32,845 bases of DNA from Thermoplasmata archaeon (GTDB lineage Archaea; Thermoplasmatota; Thermoplasmata; Lutacidiplasmatales; UBA184). Location: NCBI GenBank assembly GCA_022750125.1, contig JAKIWH010000004.1, positions 1 to 32,845 of the forward strand, given 5' to 3'. The position numbers were made by a program, and so were the translations under genes. Of this stretch, positions 8,157 through 15,537 are shown piece after piece; the first letter of the stretch is position 1; every line of letters begins with the position of its first letter. Under the pieces are notes generated by a model. The model did not search any database. It was not told the DNA's origin and saw only the letters and a program-made list of their open reading frames with translations.

Positions 8157-9406
8157 GTGTGGTACGCCGCGTTGATCTGGACGTACGAGTAGGAGAGGTC
8201 GCAGCCCCACGCGGTCGCGGCCGCGCGGCCGCGGTGGAGGGCGATCTCGAGCGGGACCTCGTCGAGGCGCAGGAGCAGTTCCCGCACCCGCTTGCCCCCG
8301 CCGTTGTCGAGCCCCGCGGCAGGGCGGCCACCGACGATGAGCGGGACCGCCTGGCGTCCGCTTCGGAGCGCGACGTCAATCCGATCGGGGTCGATCTCCG
8401 CACCCGAGTAGCCGAGGGCGCAGGCGATCCGGCCGACGTTTGGATCGGCCCCGAACACGGCGGCCTTGACGAGCGTCGAGCCCACAACCGCGCGGGCTGC
8501 GGAGCGGGCATCCGCAAGGGTCCGGGCGCCCCGAACGGTGACGGTGAGGAGCTTCGTCGCGCCCTCCCCGTCCTTCGCGATCTGACGCGCGAGCGACTCG
8601 AGCGAGGCGAGCAGGAGCGAGGCGAACGCCGGGTCCTCGTCAGCGTACCCTCCGCCGGCGGCGCCGTTCGCGAGGAGGTAGACGGTGTCGTTCGTGCTCG
8701 TATCCCCGTCCACCGAGACCATGTTGAAGGTCCGGTCGACCGCTGCGGCGAGAAGCCGGGAGAGCGCTGCGGGCCGCACCCGCGCATCGGTCGTGAGGAA
8801 GCCGAGCGTCGTCGCGTGCGGCGGTCCGAGCTTTGGGGCGATCATCCCGCTGCCCTTTGCCATCCCGCCGAAGCGGATCCGAGTGCCATCGGCGAGCCGA
8901 CCTGAGGTCGCGGTCTCCTTCGCGCGGGTGTCGGTCGTGAGGATCGCGTGCGCCGCTCTCCGCACACCGTCCCGTCCCGAGTCGGTGGAGGCACGGAGCG
9001 GCTCGAGCCCGGCGAGAACCGTGGCGAGCGGGATTCTAGGCCCGATCACTCCTGTGCACGCGGGCAGGAGGGATCCCTCGGCTACGCCGAAGCATCGCTC
9101 GGCGTTCGCCAAGAGCGTACGGTTGTCCTCGATCCCCTCCGCGCCGGTCATCGCGTTTGCGACGCCGCTTACGGTGAGGACCCCCCGGATCCTCGCGGGG
9201 TCTCGGCGCAGAAGCTCCTCGCCCAAGAGCACGGGGGCCGCCTTCACCACGTTCGTGGTGAACACGCCGGCGGCGCTCGCCGGTCGCTTTGAGAGGAGGA
9301 TGGAGAGGTCGGGCCGGCCGGAGCGCTTCACTCCGCAGGCGACCCCGCCCGCCTGGAAGCCCCTCGGATGGATCGCGCCGCGCAGGAGCCGCCCCAGCGG
9401 TTTCAC
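8153..9406 (-). CDS. argJ: Glutamate N-acetyltransferase / ornithine acetyltransferase
   Basis: ArgJ moves the acetyl group from N-acetylornithine back to glutamate, making the pathway cyclic. The 417-residue precursor has the N-terminal GFQAGGVACGVK start typical of the family and the self-cleavage site HATTLGFLTTDA. Cleavage between Ala198 and Thr199 would free the catalytic Thr199 and yield alpha and beta chains. Other landmarks are the ACTGVIG oxyanion segment (117-122), SVDGDTSTNDT and DPNVGRIACALG. The GTG at 9406 is chosen because it overlaps the argC stop as GTGA; an open frame continues upstream but only as antisense-like sequence within argC. Whether it is bifunctional (also using acetyl-CoA) cannot be told. 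Confidence 0.95.
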   Translation of the reverse strand: MKPLGRLLRGAIHPRGFQAGGVACGVKRSGRPDLSILLSKRPASAAGVFTTNVVKAAPVLLGEELLRRDPARIRGVLTVSGVANAMTGAEGIEDNRTLLANAERCFGVAEGSLLPACTGVIGPRIPLATVLAGLEPLRASTDSGRDGVRRAAHAILTTDTRAKETATSGRLADGTRIRFGGMAKGSGMIAPKLGPPHATTLGFLTTDARVRPAALSRLLAAAVDRTFNMVSVDGDTSTNDTVYLLANGAAGGGYADEDPAFASLLLASLESLARQIAKDGEGATKLLTVTVRGARTLADARSAARAVVGSTLVKAAVFGADPNVGRIACALGYSGAEIDPDRIDVALRSGRQAVPLIVGGRPAAGLDNGGGKRVRELLLRLDEVPLEIALHRGRAAATAWGCDLSYSYVQINAAYHT

Positions 9407-10416
9407 ACCCCGAAGCCGGGCTGGCGCAGGCCCGTCGACTCGTCGAGGCCGAACATCAAGTTCGCGTTCTGGATCGCCTGCGCTGCACCGCCCTTGCCGA
9501 GGTTGTCGAGCGCACTGAAGAGCACGGGAGCATCGCCCGCTCGCTGGAGTGAGAGGAAGCAGAGGTTCGTGCCCTGCGTCCAGCTGAGCCGGGGGGTGGC
9601 CCCCACGTGCACGAACGGGCTCGTCCCGTACGTGGACTCGTAGAGCGCGGGCCAACCTGCTGGGTCGGCCGCGTCTGCGAGCGCGGGGTAGATCGAGCAG
9701 AGGATCCCGCGCACCAGGGGCACGAGGTGCGGGACGAACACGAGCGACAGGCTTGTGCCGGTGAGGGCGGTGATCGCCGCCTGCATCTCGGGCACGTGTC
9801 GGTGCGTCGGGGTACCGTACGGTTGGACGGTCAGCGCTGCCTCCGGGTGATGCGTTCCCGACGTGAGCGAGGCTCCGGCGCCCGAGGTTCCGCTCTTCGC
9901 ATCGACGATCACGGGACCTTTGATCTCTCCAGCCCGGAGAAGGGGAGCTAGCGCGAGCAGCGTGGCGGTCGGGTAGCAACCAGGGTTCGCGACGAGTCGC
10001 GCGCCGCGGACCGCGTCGCGGGAGAGCTCGGGGAGGCCGTACACGGCCTCGGCGAGATGGCCCGCGTCGAGGTGCGGCTGGCCGTAGGCGCGGGCGTACG
10101 CCTCGGGGTCCCGGAGCCGGTAGTCGGGTCCGAGGTCCACGACCTTCGTGCCTGCGTCGAGGAGCGCCGGGACCTGCTTCATTGCCTCCCCGGCAGGCCC
10201 CGCAAGGAAGGCGAGGTCGACATTCAGTTCCTGCGAGTCCGAACGAGTGACCAGCCGGTTCCCTGGGAGATTCGGCCAGATTGCTTCGAGAGGCTCTCCC
10301 GAGCGGCTTGAGGAGACTACCGCGGTCAGAGCGAACTCGGGGTGAGTGGAGAGAAGGCGGAGGAGTTCTCCGCCGAGATAGCCGCTCCCACCAATGACTG
10401 CCGTAGACGTCGACAT
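9403..10416 (-). CDS. argC: N-acetyl-gamma-glutamyl-phosphate reductase
   Basis: This enzyme performs the NADPH-dependent reduction of N-acetylglutamyl phosphate to the semialdehyde. The 337-residue protein has the NADP-binding motif VIGGSGYLGGELLRLL (7-22) and the catalytic Cys147 in LVANPGCYPTATLLAL. The KSGTSGAGAS segment and the late His-containing segments complete the active site. It is the first gene of a six-cistron operon running argC-argJ-argB-argG-argH-methyltransferase. The related LysY acts on LysW-bound substrates, but argJ directly downstream favours the acetylated route. The ATG lies about 34 bp from an AT-rich palindromic element that is probably the operon promoter. Confidence 0.94.
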   Translation of the reverse strand: MSTSTAVIGGSGYLGGELLRLLSTHPEFALTAVVSSSRSGEPLEAIWPNLPGNRLVTRSDSQELNVDLAFLAGPAGEAMKQVPALLDAGTKVVDLGPDYRLRDPEAYARAYGQPHLDAGHLAEAVYGLPELSRDAVRGARLVANPGCYPTATLLALAPLLRAGEIKGPVIVDAKSGTSGAGASLTSGTHHPEAALTVQPYGTPTHRHVPEMQAAITALTGTSLSLVFVPHLVPLVRGILCSIYPALADAADPAGWPALYESTYGTSPFVHVGATPRLSWTQGTNLCFLSLQRAGDAPVLFSALDNLGKGGAAQAIQNANLMFGLDESTGLRQPGFGV

Positions 10417-10447
10417 GGCGGGGAACAGAGTTGCCTACGGGGAGTTT

Positions 10448-10458
10448 GTTCTAAGAAC
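10448..10458 (-). promoter_or_regulatory. Putative promoter/operator of the arginine operon
   Basis: A perfect inverted repeat GTTCT-A-AGAAC sits in the only AT-rich patch upstream of argC. Read on the minus strand it gives TTCTTAGAACAAAC, centred about 35 bp before the argC ATG. A TATA element there would place the transcript start within about 10 nt of the ATG. The overlap of symmetry and TATA-like sequence would suit a repressor that blocks TBP. This is inference from position and symmetry only. Confidence 0.4.
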
Positions 10459-10691
10459 GTCGTGTCCCGGTTGGGGCGCGCGCCGCTCCGCATGTGACCC
10501 ACGCGACTACTCTCAGTCCACCCGAGATCCACGGAGCGCAGCGTGGCCGGAGGCGTTCGCCGGCCCGGATCCGGTGCAAGAGGGGTGCTAACCGACACCT
10601 CCGCGGTACGAATCTCGGTCGCGCTCCTTTGGGATTCAGGGAGGAGATATCCGGCAGCCGCCCGGGCCGATTTCCCCGCAAAATCAGCGAC

Positions 10692-10697
10692 AAATAC
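10692..10697 (+). promoter_or_regulatory. Putative TATA element for the 174-residue secreted protein gene
   Basis: AAATAC lies within the AT-rich stretch CGACAAATACGACTAAG. It would give a start near 10722 and a leader of about 25 nt. That leader carries a GGGAG purine block about 7 nt before the ATG at 10747, so this gene probably uses SD-led initiation. Confidence 0.45.
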
Positions 10698-10746
10698 GAC
10701 TAAGTAGGGGGCCCTCGCATGAATTCCACGCCGCCGGGAGAAATCG

Positions 10747-11271
10747 ATGCAAACTAGAGTGCCGGGACGCCTCGTGTACTTTGCGACCTTCGTCGGGGCG
10801 CTCGCGCTCGTGGGAGGGTTCGCCTTGGCCACCTTTACGACCTCCTCGAGCCAGCTCTACGCTCAGGGCGACTACGTGAGCGCCGCGGGCAGCGTCGCCG
10901 GCCTCACCTACACGTCCGTCCAGCTTACCGCCACCACGAACCCCGCCCCTTCGGCCCCCACCGGCACCTCAAGCTCCCCGCAAGTGCTTGCGACCGGCGC
11001 GAACAACTTCTGCGCCAACACCTGCGTCGCGGGCGACTTCGCCATCGTGGCCACGTACACCTATACGACGGGGTTCTCGGGCGCGGCCCAGTTCACGGTG
11101 CAGACCTCCGCCGGCGCGGCGAGCGGTACCGACACGATCTACCTCGGGCAGGCCTCGACCGCGGTCGGCGGGACGATCGTGATCACCTGGGACCTGGGAA
11201 GCTCGGCCCTCACGATCACGGCCGTGACCCTCACGGACCAGCAGTGCAGCAGCCCGACGAGCTGCCCCTAG
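10747..11271 (+). CDS. Secreted small protein with two cysteine pairs, unknown function
   Basis: The 174-residue product has a basic N-terminus and one hydrophobic segment (about residues 9-29, LVYFATFVGALALVGGFALAT). The rest is a Thr/Ser/Ala-rich, beta-strand-prone ectodomain. Cysteines come in two close pairs, C-x3-C in NNFCANTCVAGD and C-x5-C at the extreme C-terminus (QQCSSPTSCP), which would suit disulfides outside the cell. No second TM segment or sorting signal is seen, so the N-terminal segment is either a signal peptide or an anchor. The overall look recalls small secreted fibre or camelysin-like proteins, but I see no diagnostic motif and do not assign a family. It stands alone with its own TATA and SD. 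Confidence 0.75.
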   Translation: MQTRVPGRLVYFATFVGALALVGGFALATFTTSSSQLYAQGDYVSAAGSVAGLTYTSVQLTATTNPAPSAPTGTSSSPQVLATGANNFCANTCVAGDFAIVATYTYTTGFSGAAQFTVQTSAGAASGTDTIYLGQASTAVGGTIVITWDLGSSALTITAVTLTDQQCSSPTSCP

Positions 11272-11404
11272 ACCCGGCGGGCCCGGCGACCACCCCCCAC
11301 CCGCCCGGGCCGGCCCGGCCTTGACGCACGGGTCGGTGCCGAACTCGGAGCTCCCCCCTCGAGAGGAATCTCTTTGGCGGGGGCGGGGATAGCTCGCGCC
11401 GTTC

Positions 11405-12007
11405 ATGTCGAACAGTTGGGGAGTGAGCAGTCTCGCCGAGGCGGCCCGGCGCAACTTCCGCTGGAGCCTCCCGCTCCTCCTCCTCGCCCTGGTAAGCGTG
11501 GCCATCGGAGTCGCACTGTTCCTCCAACAGGCGCACGCGCCGCCGACGCGGTACCCGGTCTGGGGGCTAGCGCTCGCGATCGGTCTCCTGGCGCTCGCAG
11601 CGGGGCTCGTATCCCTCCTCTTCGGAGATTTCAGCTCCGATTCGGAGCGCGGCCTCGTTCAGCTTTCGGCCGAAGAGATGGTGGTGCCGAAGGGAGAGTG
11701 GCTCGAGTTGCGCAAGCGCGTGGAGGTGCTGAGCCAGCGATCCCGCGACGACCCCGCCGGGTGGAACGACGCGGCCGCCTCCCTTCCCCTCACCTTCATG
11801 CCGTCCAGCACCCCCCCGAAGGGGTCGGGACGGCGGCACGGCAGGGTAGGGGGGGGCCGACCCGCTGGGGCTGGGGCGAACAGCCAGAACTCGTTCGATT
11901 CGGAGCCGATCCCCGAGCCTCCATCGCCTCCGCCCCCGACGCTCGAAGACTCCCCCCCAGCCGAGGGGGTCCGCGATTCCAAGGGGTCGAGGCCGAAGTC
12001 GGCCTAG
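11405..12007 (+). CDS. Two-TM membrane protein with long disordered cytoplasmic tail
   Basis: The 200-residue product has TM segments at about 20-42 (WSLPLLLLALVSVAIGVALFL) and 51-72 (VWGLALAIGLLALAAGLVSLL). A charged stretch with coiled-coil tendency follows (about 85-115, EWLELRKRVEVLSQ). The last 80 residues are low-complexity, rich in Gly, Pro and Ser (PEPPSPPPPTLEDSPPAEG). Both termini should be cytoplasmic. Such a layout is compatible with a scaffold or adaptor, but no enzymatic motif is present and I assign no function. It converges on the GH15 gene, with 46 bp between the two stops. The tail codons contain several long G runs. Confidence 0.7.
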   Translation: MSNSWGVSSLAEAARRNFRWSLPLLLLALVSVAIGVALFLQQAHAPPTRYPVWGLALAIGLLALAAGLVSLLFGDFSSDSERGLVQLSAEEMVVPKGEWLELRKRVEVLSQRSRDDPAGWNDAAASLPLTFMPSSTPPKGSGRRHGRVGGGRPAGAGANSQNSFDSEPIPEPPSPPPPTLEDSPPAEGVRDSKGSRPKSA

Positions 12008-12053
12008 CTCTGCCCGGGCACGACGACCGTCGCCCACGCGCGATCCTCGCGCG

Positions 12054-13937
12054 TCACGACGCGGGCTCTGCCCCGATCGCCATCGCCGCCCGCAGCACAC
12101 CGATGTGGGTGAACGCCTGCGGGTAGTTCCCGAGCGGCACGGCTCCCGTCGGGTCGTACTCCTCGGAAAAGAGGCGAAGGGGACCGGCGACCTTGAGGAG
12201 CTCACGGAAGTTTCGGACCGCCCGAGCGCGTTCGCCCGATCGCGCCAGGCACTCGACGAGCCAGAAGGAGCAGAGGAGGAATGCGCCCTCGGGGCCATGG
12301 AGGCTCCGGGAGGAGGAGTACCGGTACACAAACGGACCCCGGGTGAGCTTCTCCTCGACGAGGCGGATGGTCCCCTGCACCCGCGAGTCCGTGTACGGCA
12401 GGAAGCCGACCATCGGCACGCGCAGGAGGCTTGCGTCCGGCCACCGGCGGTCGAAGCCCTGGACGAAGCCGCCGAGGCGTTGGTCGAACCCCCGGTCCAG
12501 CAGCACACGGCGGATCGCCTCGGCTGCGACCCGAAACTCCTCCGCCCGGCTCGGCTCCCCGAACCGCTCGGCGAGTTCCGCCCCTCGGGCGACCGCGACC
12601 CAGCACATGAGCTTCGAGTGGGTGTAGTGCGTGGGCGCCGCCCGGGACTCCCAGATGCCGCTGTCGCGCCGGGTCCACTCCCGCGCGGCGAGCTCTGCGA
12701 GCGGCCGTAGCCGCGGCCACGCCTTCCGGACGAACTCGGGGTCGGCGTGGGCGAGCTGCGCCGCCGAGCCGACCACTTCGCCAAAGATGTCGAGCTGCAG
12801 CTGCGATGCGGCCGCGTTCCCGATCCGGATCGGCTTCGAGCCGGCGTAACCGTCCCAGTGGTCGAGCCGTTCCTCGTGCGGCGGCGCCTCGCCCGAGAGG
12901 TCGTACAGCGTACGGAGTGGTACCCGCGCGCCCTTGCGGGGCATGGCGCTCAGTAGCCAGCGAAAGTACTGGCGCGCTTCCTCGAGATGCCCGAGCGCGA
13001 TGAACGCCTGGGCCGCGAACGCCGCGTCGCGGACCCAGACGTAGCGGTAGTCCCAGTTCCTCGGTCCGCCCGGCCATTCGGGGAGCGAGGTGGTGGGCGC
13101 GGCGACGAACGCGCCCGACTCGTGGTCGGAGAGGAGCTTCAGGAGGAGCTCCGATCGCTCGACCCAGTCGTGCCACACGTGCGCCGCGCGGTGCATGGGG
13201 GAATCCGGCCGGTGCACCCAGCCCCGCCAAAATCGGATCGTGTCCCTGAGGGAGGCGTCGGGAGAGGCGAGGGGCGTTCCTTCACCCCAGAGGATCTCCG
13301 TCGTTGCGCCTTGGCCGGGACGCACGGCGAATGTCGAGGCGGCGACCCGTCCCTCGACCTGCCAGCTCCCGGGGGAGAACAAGTTAAGGAGGGCGGATCC
13401 CGACCGGGCCCGGATGGTTCCCTTTCCGCTGACCTGCCACCGGGGCGCGGGCGCGCGCCCGTAGTCGAACCTAGGCTCGACAACGAGGCGGACCGGCACG
13501 GGGCCGCCCTCCGCCTCGAGCCTCCGCACGATCCTCGGCTCGGGTACGGCAGTTCTTGCCTTCGCCACAGGCATGAAGTCGGTGACGGTGAGCTGACGGG
13601 CTCCCTCGAGGAGAAAGTGGGTGCGGAGCACGTTCGTCGCCGGGACGTAGCGTTGCGTCGTTACCTTGCAGCTCTCGGGCTCGACGAGGTGGAACCCACC
13701 TCGAGCCCGGTCGAGGAGCCGTCCGAAGACGGAGGGAGCGGCGAACCGGGGAAGGCAGGCCCAATCGATCGAGCCTCTCGCCGATACCAGCGCCGCGGTG
13801 CGGAGGTTCCCGATCGCTCCGTAGCTGTAGATCGTGTCCCACGCCGGGGTGGCGGGCGGGTCTTTTGGTGGAGTTTCCCGGTTGCGCCCGCTGGCGCGCC
13901 TCGGCCCGGAGGCGCTCCGGCGGGCCGGCGATCGCAT
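12054..13937 (-). CDS. Glycoside hydrolase family 15 (glucoamylase / trehalase type)
   Basis: A 627-residue GH15 enzyme with the usual N-terminal beta-sandwich (IYSYGAIGNLRTAALVSARGSIDWACLPRF) and C-terminal (alpha/alpha)6 barrel. Barrel motifs are NWDYRYVWVRDAAF, GYAGSKPIRIGNAAASQLQLD, GIWESR with the probable general acid Glu430, YTHSKLMCW, and EEYDPTG with the probable base among Glu592/Glu593. No signal peptide is visible, so it should be cytosolic. That suits turnover of trehalose or internal glucans. Characterised Thermoplasma GH15 homologues are trehalases, so both substrates remain open. A minus-strand TATAGA at 14005-14010, inside the end of the upstream gene, would give a leader of about 45 nt. 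The ATG at 13937 leaves about 45 disordered basic residues before the fold. Confidence 0.9.
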   Translation of the reverse strand: MRSPARRSASGPRRASGRNRETPPKDPPATPAWDTIYSYGAIGNLRTAALVSARGSIDWACLPRFAAPSVFGRLLDRARGGFHLVEPESCKVTTQRYVPATNVLRTHFLLEGARQLTVTDFMPVAKARTAVPEPRIVRRLEAEGGPVPVRLVVEPRFDYGRAPAPRWQVSGKGTIRARSGSALLNLFSPGSWQVEGRVAASTFAVRPGQGATTEILWGEGTPLASPDASLRDTIRFWRGWVHRPDSPMHRAAHVWHDWVERSELLLKLLSDHESGAFVAAPTTSLPEWPGGPRNWDYRYVWVRDAAFAAQAFIALGHLEEARQYFRWLLSAMPRKGARVPLRTLYDLSGEAPPHEERLDHWDGYAGSKPIRIGNAAASQLQLDIFGEVVGSAAQLAHADPEFVRKAWPRLRPLAELAAREWTRRDSGIWESRAAPTHYTHSKLMCWVAVARGAELAERFGEPSRAEEFRVAAEAIRRVLLDRGFDQRLGGFVQGFDRRWPDASLLRVPMVGFLPYTDSRVQGTIRLVEEKLTRGPFVYRYSSSRSLHGPEGAFLLCSFWLVECLARSGERARAVRNFRELLKVAGPLRLFSEEYDPTGAVPLGNYPQAFTHIGVLRAAMAIGAEPAS

Positions 13938-14005
13938 CGGCGCGGGGAGACGCGGTGAGGTAAGGGGCTTTCCGTGCTTCGGGCGCGGGGTAGCCCGCGA
14001 CGCTT

Positions 14006-15439
14006 CTATAGGTGCCAGCTCGGCCCGCCGTACCCGTCGGGGAGTCCCGGAGGGTTCGCTCCGCCGAACGGGTCGGGGCGAGGCACCGGAGCGCGGCCCT
14101 GCTTCGTCGCGAGGTACCGCTCGATCGCTTCCGCGGCTTTGTAGCCGGCCGCCATAGCGTAGACCACCGACTTTCCGCCTCCGGCGAACACCCCGTCGAC
14201 GTCGGTCATCCAGTCCTCCCGCTTTCCCTGGGGCCATCCCTGCGAACCGAACTTGAAGTCGAGCTCGGGCGGGAGGCCCGTCACGTCGGCCCGCTCCCCG
14301 ACGGCGATGATGACCGTGTCGCACGCGAGGGTCTCCTCGGAGCCGGGGACCGGGACCACCGTGGGCCGACCTAACGCGTCGGGGGGTCCCGGCTGCGTCG
14401 CCTGTACCCGAACTCCCTCGACCTGTCCCGTCCCGACGATCTCGAGCGGCATCCGTTCGAACAGGAACTCGACGCCCTCTAGCTCGCCCCCCTCCAGCTC
14501 CTCGGGCCCGGCCGGGATCTCCTTGCGGCTCTTCCGGTAGACGACTCGCACAGGGCCGTGCTCGGGAAGGCGCCGGCAGGAGCGGGCCGCGTCGAGCGCG
14601 ACGTCACCGCCGCCAATCACGGCGACCGACCGCCCCGCCCGCCCCAGGAGGCCACTCGGTCCCTTGTTCATCGCGAGGAGGAACGGAAGCGCCGAGAAGA
14701 CGCCCGGCAGGTGCTCGCCGGGAACGCCGAGCTCCCGGGGGTCGGAAGCCCCGATCGCCACGAACACCGCGAGGTATCCTTCCGCGAGGAGCGACTCGGG
14801 GGTGAACTCCCTCCCTGCCCTGCGTCCCATCAGGAAGGTTATGTCGAGCTTCCCGAACCGACCGACGTCAGTGTCGAGCTCGTCCCCGTCCATGTGGTAC
14901 TTCGGGATCGTGTCGACCTGGCCGCCCAGGAACGGTTGCGCCTCGAAGACGGTGATCGAGTAGCCTCGCAGGGCAAGGTCCCAGGCGGCGGCGAGGCCGG
15001 CGGGCCCGCCGCCCACGATGGCGACCCGTTCGTTCCGCGGCGCGCTCGGAACGTACACGAGCTGGGAGTTGCCGAGCTCGAGCGCGGCCCGCTTCAGGTG
15101 CCGGATCGCGATCGGGACCCCCCGTCCCGCGATGATGCAGTCCTCCTCGCAGTAGTGGTAGCAGGTCTTGCAGAGCACCGTCGCGAGCGGGTTCTCCCGC
15201 AGCGTGAGACGCGCCGCGTCGTCGAACCGCTCCTGGGCGATGAGGCTGATGTAGCCACGGCAATCCTGGGTGATCGGACAGGCCTGGACGCAGTACGGCA
15301 TCGCGCACTGGAGGCACCGCTGCGCCTCGAGCACCGCCTTCTCGTGGGTGTAGGGGTGGAGAATCTCCGCGAACCCCTCGGTCCGTTCGACGGTGGTCTC
15401 CTCGGGAATGGGGAGCCGTTGGTACCGATCGGGGCACAT
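14006..15439 (-). CDS. GltD-like NAD(P)H-dependent Fe-S flavoprotein (glutamate synthase small-chain family)
   Basis: The 477-residue protein has an N-terminal Fe-S domain with two cysteine clusters: C42, C45, C50, C54, C60 and C90, C93, C97, C101. An FAD Rossmann motif follows (VAIVGGGPAGLAAAWDL, GGGPAG at 143-148), then an inserted NAD(P) Rossmann motif (VAVIGGGDVALDAARS) and a C-terminal FAD-closing segment (TDVDGVFAGGGKSV). The family includes glutamate synthase small chain, NfnB/SudA-type transhydrogenase subunits and dihydropyrimidine dehydrogenase N-domains. No glutamate synthase large subunit is in the window, so it may be a homomeric archaeal GltA-type enzyme or feed electrons elsewhere. 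It has a strong promoter: TATA near 15490 and SD GGAGGT 9 nt before the ATG. Confidence 0.85.
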   Translation of the reverse strand: MCPDRYQRLPIPEETTVERTEGFAEILHPYTHEKAVLEAQRCLQCAMPYCVQACPITQDCRGYISLIAQERFDDAARLTLRENPLATVLCKTCYHYCEEDCIIAGRGVPIAIRHLKRAALELGNSQLVYVPSAPRNERVAIVGGGPAGLAAAWDLALRGYSITVFEAQPFLGGQVDTIPKYHMDGDELDTDVGRFGKLDITFLMGRRAGREFTPESLLAEGYLAVFVAIGASDPRELGVPGEHLPGVFSALPFLLAMNKGPSGLLGRAGRSVAVIGGGDVALDAARSCRRLPEHGPVRVVYRKSRKEIPAGPEELEGGELEGVEFLFERMPLEIVGTGQVEGVRVQATQPGPPDALGRPTVVPVPGSEETLACDTVIIAVGERADVTGLPPELDFKFGSQGWPQGKREDWMTDVDGVFAGGGKSVVYAMAAGYKAAEAIERYLATKQGRAPVPRPDPFGGANPPGLPDGYGGPSWHL

Positions 15440-15448
15440 CGCTGAACG

Positions 15449-15493
15449 ACCTCCGTCCCGGGAAACGGCTCACCTAGCGCACGCGGCGTATAG
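15449..15493 (-). promoter_or_regulatory. TATA element and Shine-Dalgarno of the GltD-like gene
   Basis: On the minus strand CTATACG (15488-15493) lies about 51 bp before the ATG at 15439. A start about 26 bp downstream would give a leader of about 25 nt. That leader carries GGAGGT (15454-15449) with a 9-nt spacer. The combination marks an SD-led rather than leaderless transcript. Confidence 0.6.
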
Positions 15494-15537
15494 GGTCGTC
15501 GCCGAGCGGCGGTGGTCTCTGCGACGCCCGAACCGAA

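Larger units (their letters stand above)
10417..10746. other. Divergent intergenic region between argC and the secreted-protein gene
   Basis: These 330 bp hold the arg promoter patch near 10448-10458 and a TATA-like AAATAC at 10692-10697 reading toward the rightward gene. I see no gene-like reading frame, no tRNA cloverleaf and no clear terminator in the middle part (10470-10680). That part is GC-rich with a scattered short palindrome at 10525-10545. Confidence 0.5.

Noticed and set aside
11840-11880. G-rich runs that could form a G-quadruplex
   Set aside because: They fall in the low-complexity Gly/Pro tail codons of the two-TM protein and one loop is about 10 nt, so composition alone explains them.
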